Assembly (NCBI RefSeq): GCF_019084045.1
Contig: NZ_JAHRED010000004.1
Coordinates: 186,001 to 250,000, forward strand
Direction: 5' to 3'
Length of the DNA stretch: 64,000 bases
Source: Paeniglutamicibacter quisquiliarum
GTDB taxonomy: Bacteria; Actinomycetota; Actinomycetes; Actinomycetales; Micrococcaceae
The notes beneath the pieces were generated by a model. The model did not search any database, was not told the DNA's origin, and worked only from the letters and a program-made list of their open reading frames with translations. Below, in pieces: positions 1 through 8,800 of this stretch. Each line of letters begins with the position of its first letter. Position 1 is the first letter of the stretch. Made by a program: the position numbers and the translations under genes.

Positions 1-161
1 TGTGGGTGGGTGTTGTCATGATCGGATTTATGGCCTTTCGGGAATCAATGGCGTTCCCCTGCCGCGGAATTCGTGCCACGGCGAGGAAAACCCATCATAG
101 AATTATTCACGATGCACTGGATAGGACCTTGAACAAGTGCTCAAAATAATGGGAGTTTTTC

Positions 162-662
162 GTGCTAAATTCTGAATCCATCAGGAATCATGACAGCCAG
201 CGAAATGCTGTTCGGCTCGATGAAGTGGATCTGCGGATACTTCGCGAACTCAGCACCGACGCGCGCATCCCCAATAACCTTCTGGCCTCACGTGCGGGGG
301 TCGCCCCGTCCACCTGCCTGAGTCGCGTCCGCGCACTCCAGGAGTCCGGGGTGATTCGCGGGTTCCATGCGGACCTGGACCCGGCAAAACTGGGCTTGCG
401 CATCGCCGCCATGGTGTCCGTGGTGGTCCGCTCCGACTCCCGCGATTCCATGCTGGAATCCGCACGCACCCTGCGCGGGCTCCCGGAGGTCCAGGACGTG
501 TTTGTACTTGGAGGAACCCCGGACATCTTGGTTCACGTCGTCACCGATTCCATCGAGTCACTGAGGGATTTCGTGGCCAAGAATCTCGGAGCGAATGCCG
601 CCTTTTCGTCCACGCAAACCAATATCGTCTTTGAGCACCTGTCCCCCGCCAAAAAAGCCTGA
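162..662 (+). CDS. Lrp/AsnC family transcriptional regulator
   Basis: This 166-aa protein is a one-component amino-acid-responsive DNA-binding regulator. An AsnC-type helix-turn-helix lies at about residues 20-78 (DEVDLRILREL, then PSTCLSRVRALQESGVI), followed by a RAM ligand/oligomerisation domain at about 85-160. The length is normal for the family. The GTG start is preceded by GGGAG at 151-155, six bases upstream. The gene stands alone. Lrp regulators often control a divergent transporter or amino-acid enzyme; such a gene may lie to the left of the window but cannot be confirmed. The effector cannot be told from the sequence. Confidence 0.92.
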   Translation: MLNSESIRNHDSQRNAVRLDEVDLRILRELSTDARIPNNLLASRAGVAPSTCLSRVRALQESGVIRGFHADLDPAKLGLRIAAMVSVVVRSDSRDSMLESARTLRGLPEVQDVFVLGGTPDILVHVVTDSIESLRDFVAKNLGANAAFSSTQTNIVFEHLSPAKKA

Positions 663-688
663 CGAACACAGGGAAAGCCTTTGGGCAC

Positions 689-1117
689 CTACGGGGCTGC
701 TTCCGCATAGGCGCGCAACGATTTCAAGGTATCGGCCTCGGAACCGGCAATAGCGGCCAGAAGGTCCCCGACCTCTTTTCGAAGTTTCTTGGCCGCTTCG
801 ACGTTGATCGTCAGCCGGACCCGAGTCTGTGCTGATTCTCCGGCGAGCGCATACCGGTAGTGCACGCTGATGTCTCCCCCGCCGGAAGTCAGGGTAATGG
901 CCTTCTGCTCGACCAATTCCGAAATCACCAACTGACGTTCATGGAATCCGGAACGGTAGTCCAGGACTGTCCCGAGGCTCGTGAGTTGCTCGGCCTCCAT
1001 CGAATCAACGCCGGGCATCCATTTGGGCGCGGCCACCCAATCGGTAAGCAGTTCCCACACTCGCGGCACCGAGAGGTGAATCAGCTCCTGGGAATCCAAA
1101 GCCTGAAACTGTGTCAT
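689..1117 (-). CDS. SRPBCC family protein (polyketide cyclase/dehydrase-like)
   Basis: This 142-aa protein fits the START/Bet v1-like SRPBCC fold, a helix-grip fold with a hydrophobic ligand cavity. The N-terminus (IHLSVPRVWELLTDW followed by PKWMPGVDS) is the usual strand-helix opening of these proteins, and the C-terminus ends in a long amphipathic helix. No catalytic residue is recognisable, so ligand and role are unknown. It converges on the Lrp gene, with 26 bases between the two stops, and lies upstream of the surface-protein gene on the same strand. Confidence 0.75.
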   Translation of the reverse strand: MTQFQALDSQELIHLSVPRVWELLTDWVAAPKWMPGVDSMEAEQLTSLGTVLDYRSGFHERQLVISELVEQKAITLTSGGGDISVHYRYALAGESAQTRVRLTINVEAAKKLRKEVGDLLAAIAGSEADTLKSLRAYAEAAP

Positions 1118-1155
1118 AGCCGAATCGTGTCACGCCGCAGCCCAAAATGAAACGC

Positions 1156-2349
1156 CTACAGACCCTTTTGCCTCTTGCGCATCACGAGGGTCAAGGTGCC
1201 GCCCAGCAGTAGTGCCAACCCGAGACCACCCATGACTACGGTGCCGTTGCTGCCGGTATTTGCCAGTTCAGGCCGTTGGGATTCGACAAGGGGTTTGACG
1301 ACTGCCTGGGCAACTTGCTTATTCTGGACCACGGGCTTGGTGACGGTCGCAGCGGGCTTGATTTCAATATCTCGCTCTTCTGGCTGTTGCGTCGGCGTGG
1401 TCGGCTCCGGCGACTCCGATTCGGGGAAATCCCATTCGCCGAAGCCCGCCAGAATCCCGTCAAAGGCTTCCTGTGCCCACTCGGGGTTGTCGGGGAAGAG
1501 CTCATTGAGGTACTCCCACAAATCGTCCAGGTATGCTTCGTCACCAGTGGCCATAAAGCCCGTCAGGATATCAACGATTTCAAGGAATGGGGGCCACACC
1601 ATCAACGCCTCGACGTACTCTTCGATGAAAACCGCGCCCTCGTCGGAATCCAGGAAGTCGTTCCACTCGTTTTCGTCCCAGGTCTCGGAGCCTTCCGGCA
1701 TCGTAATGTTCGGCAGGTCTGGCTCCTCGGGAAGTTCTTCGTCCATCAGTGGCGGGGCTGTCTTACCAACGGCTTCGCTTGCACTTGTTTCCTCCGCGGC
1801 CCGTTGGTCCGTGGTTTCCTCTGGAGTGGTTCCCGGGTCAACGACTCGGATGTCCGTGTCGACCGTTGCGTCGGAGTCGGATGGCGCGGCATCTGCCTGC
1901 CCTGGATCGTCCGCCGCGACGGAGCCATCCTTCACAGGCAGCTCCATGCTCTCCACAAGCGACGAGTCGTTTGGCTCGGTTCCCCCGATCGGGTCAGGGC
2001 CCTGCGTTTCGGTGGTGGATGAATCATTTCCCGCCGATTCTTCCGGCACAGGCTGCCCATCGACCGGCGCTTGTCCCGCCTCCGTGCTGCCGGCGTCGGC
2101 ATCACCAACCGTGGGCTCGGCCATGGGAGCACCGGCCGGCTCCTGGCTGCTAACCTGCACTCCCCCTGCGTTTGCGGCTGCCTCTGAACCGGCATCAGGG
2201 GCCGATTCGGCCGTCGATACGAGCTGCGCGGGTGCGATCGAGGTGTTGGCGCCTTCTTCAGGAGGCAGCGCTTGAGCCACCAGGGGGCTAAGCATCAGGC
2301 CCGAGGCCATCACCGTTCCGAGCAACGCAGTACGAATTCGAGGTGCCAT
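1156..2349 (-). CDS. Acidic sortase-anchored surface protein (LAxTG signal)
   Basis: This 397-aa secreted protein has a signal peptide at residues 1-28, ending after AQALP. A low-complexity Glu/Asp/Ser/Thr/Pro/Ala stretch runs to about 215. A tryptophan-rich, very acidic region follows at about 216-310 (WDENEWNDFLDS, then several W-acidic repeats). The C-terminus is a classic wall-sorting signal: LANTG, a hydrophobic segment and the basic tail RKRQKGL. LAxTG is the form associated with class E sortases of high-GC Gram-positives. No sortase gene is in the window. The folded core resembles nothing I recognise, so function (adhesin or wall structure) is unknown. Confidence 0.8.
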   Translation of the reverse strand: MAPRIRTALLGTVMASGLMLSPLVAQALPPEEGANTSIAPAQLVSTAESAPDAGSEAAANAGGVQVSSQEPAGAPMAEPTVGDADAGSTEAGQAPVDGQPVPEESAGNDSSTTETQGPDPIGGTEPNDSSLVESMELPVKDGSVAADDPGQADAAPSDSDATVDTDIRVVDPGTTPEETTDQRAAEETSASEAVGKTAPPLMDEELPEEPDLPNITMPEGSETWDENEWNDFLDSDEGAVFIEEYVEALMVWPPFLEIVDILTGFMATGDEAYLDDLWEYLNELFPDNPEWAQEAFDGILAGFGEWDFPESESPEPTTPTQQPEERDIEIKPAATVTKPVVQNKQVAQAVVKPLVESQRPELANTGSNGTVVMGGLGLALLLGGTLTLVMRKRQKGL

Positions 2350-2839
2350 GTCAGTCCTGTCCCAGAGATTGGTGCGGTGGAAACAGGATCCGGTGCCACG
2401 TGACGTCCCCTTGACCCGTGCCCTGCAGTCAACGTGGAAGGTGCGCCACGTGTCAGATCAATCTATGGCAATGACAGGGTTTCACCTAGTCACGATTTGG
2501 AATCGGATTCCCCGCTACCCGGCCCCTAACCCACCCACGCGGCTGAAACCCCTCAGATTCGAGTCGGCTCCAACGGTCGCATCAAAATGCCGCGCGGCTG
2601 CCTCTGTTTCCTCCAGGTTCGTGGTTTCCTTCTATGCGAATGAAGCCTTCGACCTGCGGACCAGAGCGTCGGGCGGACAGCTTGCGCACCGAATGTCCTG
2701 AGGAAACGTCTCAGGTCTTTGTGATGGGCATTCGGAGAGAATCAAACCACCATTCACGAATCCTCATCTCGAGAGCCGTCCCTGCTTTCCGCAGCGTCCT
2801 GCGACAGCTTGCTGCCGGTCGACTCTTGAACGCGAAGGC
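2350..2839. other. Intergenic region between surface-protein gene and immunity array
   Basis: This 490-bp stretch contains no ORF with convincing codon bias or homology. It lies upstream of the surface-protein gene (its promoter should be near 2350-2480) and downstream of the truncated immunity-like gene. It could contain decayed remains of that gene's missing C-terminal domain, but I could not read a convincing remnant in any frame. Confidence 0.5.
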
Positions 2840-3226
2840 CTATGAGCCGCCTGGCACCGTGCCACCGGTATTTTTGCGGTCCGCGAGATACCGGACATGG
2901 GCGCCAATGATGGAACCGGCGATTCCGCTGAGCAACCATGTCGGAAGCCCAAGGACCAGTGGGCTTTGCGCTGAAATGAGAACTGCCCCAATCACAAGGA
3001 AGCCAAGGACCAAGACAGCGCGGGCGGCATTCGGAGGCAACACAAAGAAGGCGGTAGCACCGTACAAAATCCCTAACGTCACTGCGAGCAAAACGATGGA
3101 TAGGGCCGGCAGGCCAGTCGTTCCCAACGTCAATATGGCAGCCGCTACCGGGCCAATTACGGCTACACCCCATTGAATCGCGTCAGCGCCCTTTGGGTAC
3201 CGGCGATTGTTCGATTCACGTTTCAT
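2840..3226 (-). CDS. Truncated member of the membrane immunity-like family
   Basis: This 128-aa protein consists almost wholly of about four hydrophobic segments (for example IQWGVAVIGPVAAAILTLG and ARAVLVLGFLVIGAVLI). It ends in GSIIGAHVRYLADRKNTGG. That ending matches the last helix and basic loop of the next two genes upstream (GTIIGANFRPDKK and GWVLGSMLRSEWDRR). The roughly 150-residue soluble C-terminal domain of the paralogues is absent, so this is a truncated or membrane-only paralogue. It is the last gene of the minus-strand toxin operon, 77 bases after the previous stop. It may be an orphan immunity gene in decay. Confidence 0.7.
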   Translation of the reverse strand: MKRESNNRRYPKGADAIQWGVAVIGPVAAAILTLGTTGLPALSIVLLAVTLGILYGATAFFVLPPNAARAVLVLGFLVIGAVLISAQSPLVLGLPTWLLSGIAGSIIGAHVRYLADRKNTGGTVPGGS

Positions 3227-3303
3227 CGTCCACGGGCACCATTCCGTTTGCCGATTTCACGAGCGGCAGTCCATTGATCACTGGATTCGTTTCCCGCCAT
3301 GGA

Positions 3304-4083
3304 TCAGGACGGCCGGGAGCCATGCGACCAGGCAACATCGAGCGAGCGAGATCCCGTTACCGCGAAATATCGTGCTGCCAATTGGGCGCGGCGCAACGAC
3401 TCACCCTCCGCCTGACCTGGCGATTGGGGCGTGATTTTGTGGTTTACCTGCGTCGTTGGTTGCGAAGCAATGAGGGTATGCCACGCGGCGGAGTCGACGT
3501 CATCGGTCTCATATACTTCAACGGCGTCCGCTGTGAAACCAACCGCGTCCAGTCGGGCTGACCCTCGCCGCAGGGTGAGTATCGAAAAGTTCTCTCCCAG
3601 CTGCGACAACAATGCATCGATCTTTTCCCCCGTCGGATCGAGCTCCTCGAAGCGGTCCGTGCCGATTGCCCAACTCGCCACCGTTGTCCCAGGAACGTCC
3701 ATGGGTTCCGTCGCCGGATCGGGAATAACCTCTGGGCCTTGCTTGGCCGCCCGACGGGTGCGCCCAAGAGTTGCTCCGAGGAAGGCGCAGCCGGCCAACG
3801 CGGCGATCATCCAGGTGACAGGCCCGAAATTAAGCAACAGCGGAACGCAGAACGCGAAGACCAGCGGATAGACCATCACTCGCTTTCGGGGGTCCCGGTG
3901 CGCGCTGGCCATGAAAGACAGCACCAAGACCAATGTCGAGAAGGGCACGACGAGTACCGGCGGCGGACCAGCCATCAAGGGGATCGCCAGGCCCGCGACG
4001 GCCGAAACCACGGCAAGAGGGTATCTTTTCGGGCTGGGAGCCGTCACCGGGGCCACTCGCGTCAACCGGCGCTGACCGGTCAT
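3304..4083 (-). CDS. Predicted membrane-anchored immunity protein, copy 3
   Basis: This 259-aa protein has an N-terminal bundle of about four hydrophobic segments and a soluble C-terminal domain of about 130 residues. I start it at the ATG at 4083 because that start overlaps the previous stop by one base (TGATG); longer in-frame extensions are antisense-like and overlap the neighbouring gene. The C-terminal domain is the most diverged of the set but keeps the layout of the others, including the closing helix (LRRAQLAARYFAVTGS) and strand (LDVAWS). By position behind an Rhs toxin it is a predicted immunity protein. The exact family is inferred. Confidence 0.7.
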   Translation of the reverse strand: MTGQRRLTRVAPVTAPSPKRYPLAVVSAVAGLAIPLMAGPPPVLVVPFSTLVLVLSFMASAHRDPRKRVMVYPLVFAFCVPLLLNFGPVTWMIAALAGCAFLGATLGRTRRAAKQGPEVIPDPATEPMDVPGTTVASWAIGTDRFEELDPTGEKIDALLSQLGENFSILTLRRGSARLDAVGFTADAVEVYETDDVDSAAWHTLIASQPTTQVNHKITPQSPGQAEGESLRRAQLAARYFAVTGSRSLDVAWSHGSRPS

Positions 4084-4886
4084 CACGAAGCCAATGGCCG
4101 TCGTTCGCACACGTCCTCTGAGGCATACCACGTCAGTGTCGGATCTGCTTGACCCGTGGAAGCAAAATGGCGCGCAGCGGCAATCGCACGCTCCACTGTT
4201 GTCGTTTCCCAGTTCTCGAACGAACCTTCCAAATCCCCGATCGCGACCTCGGTCTGGCCGTGCTCGGACCCTGGCGTTGTCATCATGTTCCACAGCCGGT
4301 CATCCGATGTGTCGGGAGAGAAATAGACAACCATCGCGCCTTCCGCACCCCCACAGAAGTCCATCCGCGCACCGCCACGCATCGCGCTGACAAGCGTCCG
4401 TTTCTTGCCATCCAAGGACCGCACGCTCCCGACGAGGGAAGTTGCGGACGGGGCGTCATCCTCGAACAGCTTTCTCCCGTCGTTCCCGGTGAGCAGAAGT
4501 GCACCCGAGGCTAGTTTCTTCGCCTTCTTCTTTTTGTCAGGTCGAAAATTGGCGCCAATAATGGTTCCGGCAATTACGCATGTGAACCAGGTCAGGCCGA
4601 GGCCACCGGTTCCTCCCTGAATGCTTTGGATATTCCGGAACCACAGCAGAACCCCAAAAAAGACGACGAAAAAAAGCAGGATTGGCAACCTGCCTTTGGC
4701 GAACATGAACGTACCCGCGCCAGCGGCGAAGCCAACCAACAAAACTATGAGGACGATGGAAACATTGGCGTCCCACCAGATAACCGGGAGCAAGACACCA
4801 CTCAGGACACCGATCCCCGCCATCGCCATTCCGACGAAATCAGCGTTCTTTGAGGAACTACGCGCCACGGTTGAATTCACCAACAT
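4083..4886 (-). CDS. Predicted membrane-anchored immunity protein, copy 2
   Basis: About 267 aa from the ATG at 4886. Four hydrophobic segments (about residues 14-110) lead into a lysine-rich linker (PDKKKKAKK) and a C-terminal alpha/beta domain of about 130 residues. That domain closely parallels copy 1: RSLDGKKRTLVSAMRGGARMD, then MVVYFSPDTSDDRLW, then ENWETTTVERAIAAARHF. The final WE, amphipathic helix, 'TGxADPxLxW' pattern resembles Imm1-type immunity domains of polymorphic toxin systems, judged from memory of the family. It is transcribed with the Rhs gene and separated from copy 1 by 97 bases. Confidence 0.72.
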   Translation of the reverse strand: MLVNSTVARSSSKNADFVGMAMAGIGVLSGVLLPVIWWDANVSIVLIVLLVGFAAGAGTFMFAKGRLPILLFFVVFFGVLLWFRNIQSIQGGTGGLGLTWFTCVIAGTIIGANFRPDKKKKAKKLASGALLLTGNDGRKLFEDDAPSATSLVGSVRSLDGKKRTLVSAMRGGARMDFCGGAEGAMVVYFSPDTSDDRLWNMMTTPGSEHGQTEVAIGDLEGSFENWETTTVERAIAAARHFASTGQADPTLTWYASEDVCERRPLAS

Positions 4887-4983
4887 GCCGTGCCGCCCAC
4901 GGCCGCAGCGACCGCAAGGACACCTGTTCGCGGCGTTGGCACGGCCACCAGCGCAACGGTCGTCAGCCAGCGTTCCCCGGAAA

Positions 4984-5805
4984 TCATGAGGCCAACGTCC
5001 TCCAGTCAGCAATCGTCGGCGAACTGAACCACTTCATTTGGGGATCAGCCCGGCCCGTTCGCTGGAAGTGTCGCGCCGCAACCAGCGCCTTCTCCAATGT
5101 CGTGATTTCCCAAGATTCATGCGCCAGCGACATGTGTCCAATCTTCACATCGACCTGTCCGGGATCGCTACCGGTCGATGTCAACACGCTCCACTTGTCC
5201 TCCTCCGAGGTGTCGGCAGAGTAGAACACCATCAGGGGGCCCTGCGCATTGCCCGCAACGGTGAGGCAGGCCTCGCCACGGACGGCACTCACCAGCGAGC
5301 GCCGGTCACCATCCAAAGACTGGATCTTGGCAACCAAGGCAGCCTCCGAGAACCCGGCCTCGCGGAAGGTCTTCCGGCCAACGCGCCACTCCAGGGATTT
5401 CCCCGTTCCCTGCCGGGAACGATCCTTTGCCGGCGTCCCGCGGCCCCGGCGCCGATCCCACTCGGAACGCAACATCGAGCCCAAGACCCAACCAACAAAG
5501 GTGCAAAGCAGCCACGACAGAAAGACCGGGGAGAAGTTGGGGACAAACCGAGAAACGATGTACGGCGCAAGGAAAAGCGCGGCCAACAACGTAATCGGTG
5601 CGCCAACGGCCACGAATGCCAACGTTGCGGCAAGGACCAACGAGCCACCAACGGTACCCAGCAAGAGGCCCATGTCCCGCTGCCCGCCGATGAGCGGTCC
5701 CACCACCGCCACCGCGAGCACTATCGGCACCACGATGCATCTCGCGATGACATCTGACCGGCTCAAGGGTGCATATCTTGCTGTCCCTGCGCGTTTTTTA
5801 GTCAC
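4984..5805 (-). CDS. Predicted membrane-anchored immunity protein, copy 1 (toxin-proximal)
   Basis: This 273-aa protein overlaps the 3' end of the Rhs toxin gene by 8 bases, which implies translational coupling and marks it as the cognate immunity candidate. Hydrophobic segments fall at about residues 20-40, 45-65, 68-88 and 92-112, followed by a basic loop (RSEWDRRRGRG). The soluble C-terminal domain (about 135-273) carries KIQSLDGDRRSLVSAVRGEA, LMVFYSADTSEEDKW and HESWEITTLEKALVAARHF. It shares architecture with the two downstream genes. A membrane immunity protein would suit a membrane-active toxin. The Imm1-like assignment is tentative. Confidence 0.75.
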   Translation of the reverse strand: MTKKRAGTARYAPLSRSDVIARCIVVPIVLAVAVVGPLIGGQRDMGLLLGTVGGSLVLAATLAFVAVGAPITLLAALFLAPYIVSRFVPNFSPVFLSWLLCTFVGWVLGSMLRSEWDRRRGRGTPAKDRSRQGTGKSLEWRVGRKTFREAGFSEAALVAKIQSLDGDRRSLVSAVRGEACLTVAGNAQGPLMVFYSADTSEEDKWSVLTSTGSDPGQVDVKIGHMSLAHESWEITTLEKALVAARHFQRTGRADPQMKWFSSPTIADWRTLAS

Positions 5806-8800
5806 TCACAACATCCCAACTCGTACCAAGTGTGGATCCGATGACACCACCGATTCCGGCAGAACCCCACAGTGCAGTGGTGTTCCTCTGACCCAAGTTT
5901 ACGAAAGTTCCCTGGAACGTTCGCGGTTGCTGGTACGGGAGCCGTCGCAGTACATCGAAATTGGTCTGTGTCACCGACCCGGGCAGGCGTATGAGCGGCA
6001 TGACCCCGCCTGCGCCCGCAGCCACCGCCAGGTCACCCCAGGAGGTGTCTTCGCCGGCAACAAGATTCGTTGCGGCCACGCCACTGACATTGGCGGCCGC
6101 ACTGACCCCGGACGACGAGAGGGTGGAAAACAGCGACGAAGTTGGTTTTCCCAGACGCTCGGCTATCGAACCTCCCGCAGGTCCGGCGAGGCCCCCGGCG
6201 GCACCGCCAACGAAGCCGCCCACGAACGCCCCAGCCAGTCCTCGGCCGGTCATCTCCTCGCCCTTGATCGCCTGCGCTACACCGTAGCCGCCCGAACTGG
6301 CCACCGCGCCAACGCCGCCGTTTACACCCATATTCACCGCTAAAGACTTGACCACGTTCGCGGTGGGAGCGACCCGCATGGAGGCCTGTGTTGCCATGCC
6401 ACCGACCCTCGTGGCCCTCAGCAGCATCGGAGCGGCCCCACCAACCCCGCCGAGGACCGTTGAGGCAGCAGCTTGCGCCCAGTTCACGTCCCCGGTCGTG
6501 GCCTTCTGGATTATGACGTCGGCACCACCGGCCATCAACGCCATGCCGACCGGCCCGCCGACGCCGGTGAACATCAACGCACCGCCGGCGACCACCATTG
6601 CGCCACCGACGACGTATTCCCAGTTCTCTACAAACCAGTCGCCCGCCGCGGCCATGGCGCCGTTGTTGCCGTCGCGGTACGCCTGCAGTTCGTCCTCGGT
6701 GACCGGACGCAGGCCCAAGGGATCGATCGCGTGCAGCGGATCGTTGCCGGCATAGGAATACGGGTTTCCGGACCAACCGGAACCCACCACCGGATCCAGC
6801 GGATCAACCGACAGGAACCCGCGCGTCATCGGGTCATATGCCCGGGCGCCGAACCAATCCATCCCGCCCACCTGCAACCCGCCGGACGCACCCACGCCCA
6901 GCCCGGCAGGAAGGCCCGGGAGCGCGTCCGATGCCATGCCCCACGGGCTGCCCGCCTCCGTCGGATGCGCACTGCGCCACCCGGCGGAGAGCACCGTACC
7001 GCCAATCGCCGTCACGCCGCCGGGCAGGGCCACCACCGACTGGTCACCGACGGACATCACCCGGGGGGCAACCTCCGCAGAATCCCACCAGACCTCGGCG
7101 CCGTCTACGTCCGCCAACTCGCCGAGCGCGTCCACCCACAACTCGCTGCGGGAGGATGCCCCGGATGGACCCTCCGTTGCCACGGCGGACAGCCAACCGC
7201 GCGGGGACCATTCAAAGGACCGCACCGAGCCATCTGGCTCCACGGTCTCGGTCCGGCGACCCAGCCCGTCGTAGGCATACGTGCTGGTCCCGGCCGCGTC
7301 GGTGCGGGAACGCAACTGGCCCGCGGCGTCATAGGCGAGCTCCGCGGCAAGCCCTTCAACCGCTTCGTCCACCAAGCGGCCGGACAGGTCATAGCGCCAC
7401 CTGGACACCACGCCGTCTTCGCGCTCCGAACGCTCCAGCTGGCACGCGGCGTCATAGAAGAAGCGGGTTTCGATGCCGTCGGCAAGGATCGCGGCGATGC
7501 GCCCGTCCCCGTCCCGGCGAATCACCGTCTCCTCAACGCCGTCAATGGTTGTCCTCGCGTGACGCACCAGCGCGCCCTCGGCATAGTCCCAGTTCTGCAC
7601 CGCATGGCTGGCGACTGCGCCGACCAGGCGTCCGGCTCCATCGCGCTCGTAGGAAATCCGTCCGAGGACCGGGTGCTCGACAACAACCACGTGTCCGGCG
7701 GCGTCATGCCCGAACTCCGTGCGCGTCCCCTGCGGGTCCACCATTGCGGTGCGGTTTCCGTCCGCGTCGTATTCCCATGACGGGCCGCGCCCGTCACGCA
7801 GCCGCTCGATGAGTTGCCCGCGGCGGTTGAAGCGCAACAGCTGCTCGACCTCGACACCGTCTTCCCGGGTGAGGTCGGTGATCCGCACGGTGCGAGAGCG
7901 TGCATCGCGACCGATCTGCATCAGCGTCTGCCCGTCGACGCCCAGGGATACCTGGCGCCCCGCCGCGTCATAGGTCCACTCGGTGCGCCGGCCCTCCGGG
8001 TCGCACTGCCACAGCTGGCGCCCCGCCGCGTCAAAGCCCGCGGTGATCGTCCGGCCCAGCGGATCCGTTTCCGAGACGACCTGGTCGGATTCGTTGTAGG
8101 CCCGGCGCGTGGTGGCACCCAGCGGGTCGGTGACCGTGGTCAGGCGTCCGCGCGAATCGTATTCGTAGCGGGTCTTGCCGCCCAGGCCGTTGACGGCCTC
8201 GATGAGTTGCCCCGCCGCGTCGTAGCGGAACCTGCGCCGCCCGAATGACGAGTCGACGGCACGGACCAGGCGCCCGGCCAGGTCGTACTCGAAGCGCGAG
8301 GTGCCGCGCCCCGGGGTGTAGCGGGAGACAACGCGGCCGACGGCGTCGTATGCCAGGCGCTCCGTCTCCCCTCCCGGGAAGACGCGGGCGACGACGCGGG
8401 ACTCGGCGTCGTATTCCAGGGTGGTGCGCGCACCGGTCGGGTCGATGCTCGCGGCCGGGCGGCCGGCGGCGTCGAACTCGAACCGGGTGACGGCCCCGCC
8501 CGGTGAGCGGTGTTCGATGACCCGGCCGGCGGCGTCGCGGCGCAGCAGGGTGAGCCCGCCGTCGGCGTTCACCAGCTCCACGGGGCGCCCGCACGCGTCG
8601 TAGGTGGTCAGCTCTGTGCTGCCGTCGGCACGCTCGGAGGCCACGGGGCGGCCAAACTCGTCGCAGCGCACGCTACTGCGCTCGAACGCGTCCCGGACCG
8701 TGACGGTTCCCGTGGCCGCGTCGGCCGAAATCTGCTGGCGCACGCCCGTGGGGTCCACCACCGCGGTGAGTTCGCCGTTTTTGTTGTACTCGCGCGACCA

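Noticed and set aside
1-19. Possible divergent gene starting at a minus-strand ATG (17-19)
   Set aside because: Only six codons (MTTPTH) are visible and there is no RBS, so it cannot be supported.
4084-4293. N-terminal extension of immunity copy 3 up to 4293
   Set aside because: It would overlap copy 2 by over 200 bases in an antisense-like composition, whereas the TGATG coupling at 4083 is typical.
4887-5012. N-terminal extension of immunity copy 2 up to 5012
   Set aside because: The extension is Arg/Cys/Gly-rich and lacks an RBS; the membrane domain begins properly from the start at 4886.
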